Shown: positions 1 to 5,797 of the stretch, piece after piece
How the letters are laid out: each line of letters opens with the position of its first letter
Position numbering within the stretch: the stretch's first letter is position 1
NCBI GenBank assembly: GCA_007122745.1
Contig: SKTA01000040.1
Span: forward strand, 1-5,797
Reading direction: 5' to 3'
Length of the DNA stretch: 5,797 nucleotides
From: Bacteroidales bacterium
GTDB lineage: Bacteria > Bacteroidota > Bacteroidia > Bacteroidales > UBA7960
Translations under genes and position numbers: made by a program
Notes under the pieces: model-generated
What the model was told of the DNA's origin: nothing
What the model saw: only the letters and a program-made list of their open reading frames with translations
Databases searched by the model: none

Positions 1-2
1 AA

Positions 3-26
3 GGTAACAAAGCGGTCATTCAATAA
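3..26 (+). CDS. possible C-terminal tail of an upstream gene (FecR-like?), tentative
   Basis: One reading frame from the left edge gives GNKAVIQ and then a TAA stop at 24-26. Seven residues cannot identify a protein. The ending resembles the short final beta strand (pattern like GNxVxI, then stop) seen at the C-terminus of Bacteroidota FecR-type anti-sigma factors. A fecR gene is the commonest upstream neighbour of an STN-containing susC, as found here at 139. The hairpin 13 bases after the stop also fits a gene end. This is inference; the stretch could equally be non-coding. Confidence 0.2.
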   Translation, partial: GNKAVIQ

Positions 27-30
27 GGAA

Positions 31-64
31 ACAAAAAACCGGAAAACACGGCCATGTTTTCCGG
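31..64 (-). terminator. perfect hairpin flanked by an A-tract; terminator-like on the minus strand
   Basis: CCGGAAAACA (39-48) and TGTTTTCCGG (55-64) are perfect reverse complements, giving a 10-bp stem with a 6-base loop (CGGCCA). Six A residues (33-38) lie directly to its left. Read on the minus strand the stem is therefore followed at once by six T residues, the form of an intrinsic terminator. On the plus strand the stem is followed only by a weak T-containing stretch (CATGGATTTAATC). It may stop antisense transcription leaving the susC region leftwards, act in both directions at the end of an upstream gene, or fold in the susC leader RNA. The inverted repeat is directly visible; the function is inferred. 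Confidence 0.45.
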
Positions 65-79
65 CATGGATTTAATCAT

Positions 80-111
80 AAACCGGTAATTTCTGAAAAC
101 CAAAACCGGTA
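80..111 (+). repeat. two AAACCGGTA direct repeats upstream of susC, possible operator
   Basis: AAACCGGTA occurs at 80-88 and again at 103-111, start to start 23 bases, about two helical turns. Each copy contains the 6-bp palindrome ACCGGT. A shorter match, AAACCGG, lies at 36-42 at the base of the hairpin, 44 bases before the first full copy. Position and near-regular spacing just ahead of a transporter gene are what a paired regulator site would look like, but nine-base repeats can arise by chance and no known regulator motif is recognised. Confidence 0.3.
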
Positions 112-117
112 TTGTTG
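110..117 (+). promoter_or_regulatory. weak candidate Bacteroidota -7 promoter element
   Basis: TATTGTTG matches the Bacteroidetes housekeeping -7 consensus TAnnTTTG at five of the six specified bases. It lies about 21 bases before the susC start and its first two bases overlap the second AAACCGGTA repeat. No good TTTG -33 element is found at the usual distance; TTTC at 90-93 is the nearest. If susC depends on an ECF sigma factor, as the STN domain hints, the real promoter may look different. Treat as a guess. Confidence 0.18.
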
Positions 118-138
118 TAAACCCTTAATTACAAATTT

Positions 139-3100
139 ATGAAAAAAAGCTTACCGAATTTCAAATTCCTGATTCCGGGGAGTTTGGAAAAAACATTTCT
201 AAGCATGAAAATCCTATTTGTACTTATGTTTGCAGGTGTCATTCAGACCTCTGCAAGCGTTTACTCACAATCGGTTATGCTTAACCTTGACCTGAAAGGA
301 AAGCCATTGAGCGAAGTCTTTGATGCTATTTCCGGGCAAACAGGTTACGTATTCTTTTATAGCAATGATGTTGTGGATGACCAGCAAATCGTGGATTTTT
401 CAGCAGACCAGCTGATGTTGGAGGATGCCCTTGATAGTTTCCTTTCCACAATGGATCTGGCTTATGTGGTGCAGGGTAACTACATCGTGCTGTCACCGGC
501 CGGAACGGTTGCTGAATTGCAGGAAGAGGTTCGGGAAACCAGGCCTGAGCGACGTGAGATCAGCGGTACGGTTCTGGATGAGGAGGATGGTTTTCCGATG
601 CCGGGCGTCAGTGTCTATGTAAAAGGAACAACCATAGGAACAACCACAGACATCGACGGCAACTACACTTTGAGAATTCCAAGCAATGCCAGGGTACTTG
701 TCTTCTCTTTAATGGGTATGGAAACGGTTGAACAGCAGATCAATGATCGGGAGGTGATCGATGTCCGGATGAAAACGGCACAAATAGGTCTTGATGAGGT
801 GGTTGTTATTGGCTATGGTACGCAGATTCGCAGGGAGATGACCGGTTCTATAGGCTCCATCAGTTCCGAAAACATTGCAGCAATTCCCTCACACAGTTTT
901 GAGTCGGCACTGGCCGGACAAACGGCTGGCGTATTCGTCGGACAAAACAGCGGACGACTGGGAGAGGCATTTACGATCCGGATCCGGGGTGCATCCTCGG
1001 TATCTGCCAGCAATCAGCCTTTGTATGTTATTGATGGAATGCCTGTAACATCCCAAACGCAAACCAGTGCAGGCAATCATCCAACCAACCCCCTTGCGGA
1101 CATCAACCCAAATGACATTGAATCTGTACAGGTGCTTAAGGATGCCTCTGCTGCTGCAATTTACGGTTCCAGGGCTTCCAACGGTGTTGTGCTGATCACT
1201 ACCAAAAGAGGATCAACAGGGGATACACGGTTTAACCTGAATGTTTCTACAGGCATAAACCAGGCTTCAAATTTGCGGGAATGGCTCAATGCTGAAGAAT
1301 ATCTTGAGCTAATCAATGAAGCCTTGGATTATGCTACTGATGAAGACGGACTTATCTGGGGATGGGAAACACCGAACGGCATCAAGGATATATACATCTC
1401 CGGTTGGCGCGACGGTCACGATGTTGACTGGCAAAGGGAAGCCCTTCAGACCGGGATGCAATACAAAGTTAACTTCACTGCATCAGGAGGCACAGAAAAC
1501 ACCATGTATTATGCAGGCATCACCTATGACGATCAGGATGGCATTATCATCGGTAATAGCCTGGAGAGGATCAGCGGCAGGTTGAACCTGGATCAGAAAG
1601 TGGGCGAAAGAGCCTCTTTTGGTATGAGTACCAATTTCGTGCGAACAGTAATTGACCGGGTAGAAAACGACAATGCCTGGGCAAATCCCATGCAACTGGT
1701 TGCGATGCCTCCGGTACAACCGGTAATGGATCAGGAAACGGGGACTTACAATACAAACACTGTGTATTACAACTCTCTGATCAATTACAGGGACGCTTCA
1801 AACACATCCACCGTTTACAGGACGTTTCTGAATGCATACGGAGATTATCAAATGCATGAAAAGCTTTCATTCAGAACCGAATTCGGAACCGATATTCTCA
1901 ATCAGGCTGAAAAAACCTTTTATGGTCGCGAAACCAACTGGGGCAGTCCGAACGGCATGGGAGAAGAGCGCAATGTACAAGTCCTGAATTATAACCTTAA
2001 CAGCTACTTTACCTTTAATAGTGCCATTGGAGCACATCACCACCTTTCAGCCGTTCTGGGTATGTCTGCACAGAAAAGTTCCTCTGGCGGAACTTTCTTG
2101 CAGGGGCGGGGTTTCCCGACCGATGATTTCAGAAATCTGCGCAGTGCTGCCGAAGTCACCGGATATGATGGATGGGGTTTTGGCCACAGCTATTTATCCT
2201 ATTTCTCAAGGGCAAACTATAAGTTCTTGGAAAGATATCTTGTGGGGCTGAGTGCCCGGGTTGACGGTTCATCACGATTTGGAGCCGATAACCGGTATGG
2301 TTTCTTTCCATCCGCCTCAGCAGCATGGATCATATCCGATGAACAATTCCTTGAAAACACAAATCATCTGAACTTTTTAAAGCTGCGTGCTAGTTATGGA
2401 TTAACGGGGAATTCAGAGATCGGTAATTATGAAGCGCTCGGATTGTTTCGCGGTGTGAGCTATCCCGGGTATTCCGGATTGTTGCCATCGCAGCTGAGAA
2501 GCCCGGACTTGAGATGGGAAACCACAGCCCAGGTGGATATCGGTATTGACTTTGCTTTTTTCAGGGACCGCCTGTCCGGACAAATTGACTATTATCATAA
2601 AAACACCGATGATCTGCTGCTCAGGCGCTCCCTCCCGGCAACAAGCGGGTATACGTCTGTTACCCGAAATGTCGGATCACTGAAAAACTATGGATGGGAG
2701 TTTTCGTTGCGCAGCCATAATTTACGTAGACGTGATTTCAGCTGGATAACAGACTTTAACATCAGCTTTAACCGGAATAAAGTACTGAACATTGATGGCC
2801 CGGAGATCGCTTATGGGGTCAATTATGTTATTGAAGGGGAGGAGATAGGTGTGTTCAAGATGCCTGAATATGCTGGTGTGCATCCAATGACCGGTGATGC
2901 GCTGTTCTTTAAGAATGATGGAAGCGGGCAAACCACGACAAACTATAACGAAGCGCAACGGGTTATTGTGGGTTCACCAAATCCGAACTTTATTGGCGGC
3001 CTTTCCAACAGTATCGTTTATGGGTCTTTTGATGTTAACATCCTTTTAAATTTTGTTTATGGAAACGATGTGTATATATCGGGTGGAAGATACCAGAGCG

Positions 3101-3501
3101 CCAATGCCGAATGGTGGGACAACCAGACCAGGGATCAGCTTGACCGCTGGCAACAATCCGGAGACATTACCGATGTTCCCCAGGCCCGGTTTGACCACCG
3201 GAATGGTTCCCAACACTCATCAAGGTATCTGCATGATGGTTCCTATCTGAGACTCAGAAACCTGAATGTGGGATATACCCTTCCTGACCAAATCGTTGCC
3301 AGAGCAGGATTTAGTAAGGCAAGACTGTATTTTACTGCCCATAACCTGTTTACCCTGACAAATTACCCGGGTTATGATCCGGATGTCAATAGTTTGGGTA
3401 CGGGAACGTCAGCCCAGGAAAGCAATGTGATCATGGGTATTGACTTTTATACAACCCCGCAGATCCGATCGGTATTGTTTGGCATTGATCTGTCGTTCTG
3501 A
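139..3501 (+). CDS. SusC/RagA-family TonB-dependent outer-membrane transporter with N-terminal STN signalling domain
   Basis: This 1120-residue protein forms the outer-membrane channel of a SusCD importer, driven by TonB-ExbBD. Visible domains in order: a long signal sequence (about 1-44; hydrophobic core 25-35, cut near VYS-Q), an STN domain (about 46-119), a charged linker (about 123-139), a carboxypeptidase-D-regulatory-like beta-sandwich (about 140-212, from ISGTV), the EVVVIGYGTQ segment (220-229) near the TonB-contact region, a plug domain with the SusC signature QPLYVIDGMPV (293-303) and VLKDASAAAIYGSRA (from 332), and a 22-strand-type barrel to the C-terminus. The late NLFTLTNYPGYDPD motif and terminal Phe fit this family and BAM-assembled barrels. 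ATG 139 is preferred because the extended leader is usual in STN-type SusC proteins; ATG 205 (Met23) would also leave a signal peptide. No clear Shine-Dalgarno is present, as usual in the phylum. The STN domain implies ligand-dependent signalling to a FecR anti-sigma partner. The substrate cannot be read from sequence. Length is normal and the frame is intact. Confidence 0.96.
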   Translation: MKKSLPNFKFLIPGSLEKTFLSMKILFVLMFAGVIQTSASVYSQSVMLNLDLKGKPLSEVFDAISGQTGYVFFYSNDVVDDQQIVDFSADQLMLEDALDSFLSTMDLAYVVQGNYIVLSPAGTVAELQEEVRETRPERREISGTVLDEEDGFPMPGVSVYVKGTTIGTTTDIDGNYTLRIPSNARVLVFSLMGMETVEQQINDREVIDVRMKTAQIGLDEVVVIGYGTQIRREMTGSIGSISSENIAAIPSHSFESALAGQTAGVFVGQNSGRLGEAFTIRIRGASSVSASNQPLYVIDGMPVTSQTQTSAGNHPTNPLADINPNDIESVQVLKDASAAAIYGSRASNGVVLITTKRGSTGDTRFNLNVSTGINQASNLREWLNAEEYLELINEALDYATDEDGLIWGWETPNGIKDIYISGWRDGHDVDWQREALQTGMQYKVNFTASGGTENTMYYAGITYDDQDGIIIGNSLERISGRLNLDQKVGERASFGMSTNFVRTVIDRVENDNAWANPMQLVAMPPVQPVMDQETGTYNTNTVYYNSLINYRDASNTSTVYRTFLNAYGDYQMHEKLSFRTEFGTDILNQAEKTFYGRETNWGSPNGMGEERNVQVLNYNLNSYFTFNSAIGAHHHLSAVLGMSAQKSSSGGTFLQGRGFPTDDFRNLRSAAEVTGYDGWGFGHSYLSYFSRANYKFLERYLVGLSARVDGSSRFGADNRYGFFPSASAAWIISDEQFLENTNHLNFLKLRASYGLTGNSEIGNYEALGLFRGVSYPGYSGLLPSQLRSPDLRWETTAQVDIGIDFAFFRDRLSGQIDYYHKNTDDLLLRRSLPATSGYTSVTRNVGSLKNYGWEFSLRSHNLRRRDFSWITDFNISFNRNKVLNIDGPEIAYGVNYVIEGEEIGVFKMPEYAGVHPMTGDALFFKNDGSGQTTTNYNEAQRVIVGSPNPNFIGGLSNSIVYGSFDVNILLNFVYGNDVYISGGRYQSANAEWWDNQTRDQLDRWQQSGDITDVPQARFDHRNGSQHSSRYLHDGSYLRLRNLNVGYTLPDQIVARAGFSKARLYFTAHNLFTLTNYPGYDPDVNSLGTGTSAQESNVIMGIDFYTTPQIRSVLFGIDLSF

Positions 3502-3538
3502 AACAGCTTTTATTCATCAAATGATTGAAAAATATATT

Positions 3539-4963
3539 ATGAAAACACAAAAAATATTATCTGTTTTAATATTGATAGGTGTCATGTTCATTTCATCCTG
3601 TGATGACTTTCTGGATGTGATGCCACAGGAGGCAATGGATGCAGATGAAGCACTCACTACCCCACAAAACGTAAAAGCTACGCTGATTGGTGCCTATCTG
3701 GAAATAAGATCAAGATGGACCTTTGGCAGCCAGTTCAATGAATATGCCGAACTGCTTGGAACTTCAGGACATCTGCAACACGTTGGTTCACACCGGCAAC
3801 CACAGGAGATGCTTGAGAAGGATATTGCCGTAAACAATTCATATGTGGAGTCAAGCTGGATTATCGCCTACAGCCTGATAAACACATTGAACAATGTTTT
3901 GCATGCCATTGACATCCTGGATGAGTCAGATCGCGACCGGGTAAAGGGAGAAGCACTATTTCTGAGGGGAATGGTCTATTTTGAGTTGACAAGGTTGTGG
4001 GGTTTGCCATACGTACCCGGCCAGACAAACGATCAGCCAGGCGTGCCGCTGATCCTGACTCCAACACTTGGTGCGCCGGATGCAGTGCCGGTTGCCCGGG
4101 AAACCGTGGCCAACTGTTATCAGCAGGTAATCCTTGACCTGAACGATGCCAAAAACCTGCTTCCCCCTTCAAACGGCGTTTTTGCAAACAGCAATGCAGC
4201 CTCAGCCCTCTTGTCGCGGGTATACCTGCAAAAGGGAGATTTTCAACTTGCAGCAGAAGAAGCAAACCATGTGATCGAATCGGGACAATTTGAGTTAAAC
4301 ACAAGTCCCTTTTCCGCATTTAACAACCCGCAACCCACATCTGAAGATATTTTCAGTCTGCAAAACAGCCTCACCTCCCACACAATATGGCTGCCGGAAC
4401 GCTATGGCAGCCTGAACGGCCTGGGCAGGGGCAACTATCAATTTTCAACTGATTTCATGGACCTGTTTGATCCACTTGACCTGAGAGGACATCTTCAAGA
4501 GGATACCCACCCGGGTTATACCCTTGAAAACATAAACAGCATGTATTATATCGGTGTTGGCGCGATACGGAACGGAGGTGTCAATACGACAAAATGGGGT
4601 AATTATTATACGGCAATTCCGCTTATCAGGCTCGCTGAAATGTATTTGACAAGGGCCGAAGCCAATTATGAGCTGATGGAGACAGGAATGGAACAGGTCG
4701 GACCGGCAGCTCCAAAAGATGACATCAATAGGGTAAGAAGCCGAGCCAGTGCTCCTTTGTTTGATGCAGCCCCCGACCGTGAAGATATCCGGCTTGAACG
4801 CTACATGGAGCTTTGCTGGGAAGGACACAGACTGCACGATCTGAAAAGATGGCAGCAGGATATCGGACCTTTCCCATACGATGCCGGAAACCTGATATTG
4901 CCAATCCCCGTAAGGGAAATTGAAACAAACCCGCTACTGGAACAAAATCCTTATTATCTATAA
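3539..4963 (+). CDS. SusD/RagB-family substrate-binding surface lipoprotein
   Basis: This 474-residue protein is the lid and binding subunit that sits on the SusC channel. A type II signal peptide ends in the lipobox ISSC (Cys21), followed by DDFLD, the typical SusD start; the acidic residues after Cys resemble the Bacteroidota signal that sends lipoproteins to the cell surface. The N-terminal SusD-like helical (TPR-type) region includes GEALFLRGMVYFELTRLWG (137-155). The C-terminal SusD_RagB region carries RLAEMYLTRAEA, WEGHRLHDLKRW (427-438) and the closing LPIPVREIETNP...QNPYY pattern, all conserved in the family. Start choice: the frame is open from ATG 3440, which would overlap susC by 62 bases, and ATG 3521 is also in frame, but only ATG 3539 puts the lipoprotein signal directly at the N-terminus. 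It begins 37 bases after the susC stop and is very probably cotranscribed with it. The length is at the short end of the usual range. The ligand is unknown; peptide-, glycan- and other-specific members look alike at this level. Confidence 0.95.
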   Translation: MKTQKILSVLILIGVMFISSCDDFLDVMPQEAMDADEALTTPQNVKATLIGAYLEIRSRWTFGSQFNEYAELLGTSGHLQHVGSHRQPQEMLEKDIAVNNSYVESSWIIAYSLINTLNNVLHAIDILDESDRDRVKGEALFLRGMVYFELTRLWGLPYVPGQTNDQPGVPLILTPTLGAPDAVPVARETVANCYQQVILDLNDAKNLLPPSNGVFANSNAASALLSRVYLQKGDFQLAAEEANHVIESGQFELNTSPFSAFNNPQPTSEDIFSLQNSLTSHTIWLPERYGSLNGLGRGNYQFSTDFMDLFDPLDLRGHLQEDTHPGYTLENINSMYYIGVGAIRNGGVNTTKWGNYYTAIPLIRLAEMYLTRAEANYELMETGMEQVGPAAPKDDINRVRSRASAPLFDAAPDREDIRLERYMELCWEGHRLHDLKRWQQDIGPFPYDAGNLILPIPVREIETNPLLEQNPYYL

Positions 4964-4976
4964 ACACTTATTAACA

Positions 4977-5797
4977 ATGAAGATGAAAAGAACCTGGATC
5001 CTATTTTTGATATTGACTTTACTGAATCTGCCAGCGTTTGCCTGTACCATAGCCATTATCAGCGGGCAACATACCCCTGACGGCCGGCCGATACTCTGGA
5101 AACACAGAGATACCGGCGTCCTGGAAAACAAAGTGATTATTTATGATGGCGGAAAATACCTGGCTGCCGGTCTGATCAACTCCGACGACGAATATCCTGA
5201 AAGGGTATGGATTGGCTTTAACGAAGCCGGCTTTGCCATTATGAATTCCGCCTCATACAACCTGATAGAGAAAGATACCATCGACATGCCCCATATGACG
5301 GGTGCCATGATGCGAGAGGCGCTCCTTCAAGTTGCTACGGTTGATGAGTTTGAGCAGTTTCTTCAGGAACACCCAAAACCCATGGGAGTAGAAACCAATT
5401 ACGGTGTGATTGACGCACTCGGAAATGCCGCTTTTTTTGAAACGGACAACTTCAACTATACCAGGATTGATGTTGATGATAAAACCGTTGCACCCCACGG
5501 TTACATAGTCCGAACAAATTATTCCTTTACCGGAATGGCGAACGAAGGAGCAGGATACATCAGATTTGAAACCGCCGAAAGGCTTTTTTACCGTGCATCC
5601 GCTTCGAATAACCTATCGCTTCCATACATCATGGAAAACATGGCGACCTCCGTATCGAACTCCTATAGCGAACAGGATGCAAGGAATGCCATTCACATGA
5701 GCGAGATTGAAAGCAAGTTCATGTATTTCCAGGATTGCATCAACCGCTACAGCTCCAGTTCCTCGGTTTTCATACAGGGAGTGAGGCCTGATGAAGC
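4977..5797 (+). CDS. exported N-terminal-nucleophile amide hydrolase/acyltransferase, C45 (carcinine hydrolase/isopenicillin-N acyltransferase)-like, 3' end cut off
   Basis: The frame is open for 273 codons from ATG 4977 to the window edge with no stop; family members are usually about 330-400 residues, so perhaps a quarter is missing. A short basic start and hydrophobic stretch (about 7-18) end in LPAFA followed by Cys23. Cut there by signal peptidase I, the enzyme would begin with Cys, the nucleophile of Ntn hydrolases. Supporting family-like motifs are WKHRDT (41-46, with Asp45 a candidate partner of the Cys), GFNEAGFAIMN (80-90), TNYGVIDALGNAAFFE (140-155) and GYIVRTNYS (175-183, Asn181 a candidate oxyanion-hole residue). 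Such enzymes cleave linear amide bonds or transfer the acyl group; the substrate cannot be read here. The bile-salt hydrolase/penicillin V acylase group is a more distant alternative. ATG 4983 (Met3) is an equally possible start and barely alters the signal peptide. The gene starts 13 bases after the SusD stop, so an operon is likely and the product probably acts in the periplasm. Confidence 0.8.
   Translation, partial: MKMKRTWILFLILTLLNLPAFACTIAIISGQHTPDGRPILWKHRDTGVLENKVIIYDGGKYLAAGLINSDDEYPERVWIGFNEAGFAIMNSASYNLIEKDTIDMPHMTGAMMREALLQVATVDEFEQFLQEHPKPMGVETNYGVIDALGNAAFFETDNFNYTRIDVDDKTVAPHGYIVRTNYSFTGMANEGAGYIRFETAERLFYRASASNNLSLPYIMENMATSVSNSYSEQDARNAIHMSEIESKFMYFQDCINRYSSSSSVFIQGVRPDE

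Noticed and set aside
3511..3530. Imperfect inverted repeat (TTCATCA / TGATTGAA) between the SusC and SusD genes
   Set aside because: The arms are short, AT-rich and bulged with no T-tract after them; this is too weak to call a terminator or regulatory site.
3440..3538. N-terminal extension of the SusD gene from ATG 3440, overlapping susC, or from ATG 3521
   Set aside because: The extension would bury the lipoprotein signal peptide behind up to 33 residues. The start at 3539 gives a normal lipobox at residue 21.
3861..4319. 152-codon open frame on the minus strand inside the SusD gene
   Set aside because: It lies wholly antisense to a well-supported gene, has no recognisable domain and reads as low-complexity shadow translation.
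4445..4837. 130-codon open frame on the minus strand within the SusD C-terminal region
   Set aside because: It is antisense to conserved SusD_RagB motifs, resembles no known protein and has no supporting context.
5028..5045. Lipobox reading of LPAFAC, making the hydrolase a lipoprotein
   Set aside because: Ala at -3 and Phe at -2 are poor lipobox residues, and lipidation would block the presumed nucleophilic Cys.
5253..5498. 81-codon open frame on the minus strand inside the hydrolase gene
   Set aside because: It overlaps conserved Ntn-hydrolase motifs on the plus strand; a chance open frame is the simpler explanation.
1..5797. Search for a wholly new system, mobile element, CRISPR array or RNA gene
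   Set aside because: The three genes fill almost the whole window and belong to known families. No terminal inverted repeats, transposase, spaced repeats or tRNA-like folds were seen.

Overview
The window looks like part of a Bacteroidota (Bacteroidetes) chromosome, moderately AT-rich. The evidence is a tandem SusC/RagA-like TonB-dependent transporter and a SusD/RagB-like lipoprotein, an arrangement essentially confined to this phylum, together with start codons preceded by AT-rich stretches and no clear Shine-Dalgarno. The long N-terminal leader and STN domain of the SusC protein resemble transporters of environmental or marine Bacteroidales/Marinilabiliales-type organisms. That finer placement is only an impression.

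Layout, all genes on the + strand. Positions 1-138 are a leader region. It may begin with the last codons of an upstream gene (stop at 24-26), followed by a perfect 10-bp hairpin (39-64) and a pair of AAACCGGTA direct repeats (80-88 and 103-111) just ahead of the first complete gene. Positions 139-3501 encode a 1120-residue STN-containing SusC-like outer-membrane transporter. After 37 bases, 3539-4963 encodes a 474-residue SusD-like surface lipoprotein. After a further 13 bases, a third gene starts at 4977 and runs off the right edge. It encodes a secreted N-terminal-nucleophile amide hydrolase/acyltransferase related to peptidase family C45 (isopenicillin-N acyltransferase/carcinine hydrolase-like), with its presumed catalytic Cys exactly at the predicted signal-peptidase cut.

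The tight spacing suggests one operon. The working model is that the SusD lid and SusC channel capture and import a ligand across the outer membrane, and the exported hydrolase cleaves an amide or peptide-like bond in the periplasm. The STN domain suggests that ligand binding is also signalled to an inner-membrane FecR-type anti-sigma factor, probably encoded just left of the window. No carbohydrate-active enzyme is visible, so a glycan substrate cannot be assumed. No RNA genes, CRISPR arrays, insertion sequences or broken genes were seen. The overall architecture is of a known type; the less usual points are the hydrolase partner and the nucleophile-at-cleavage-site arrangement.
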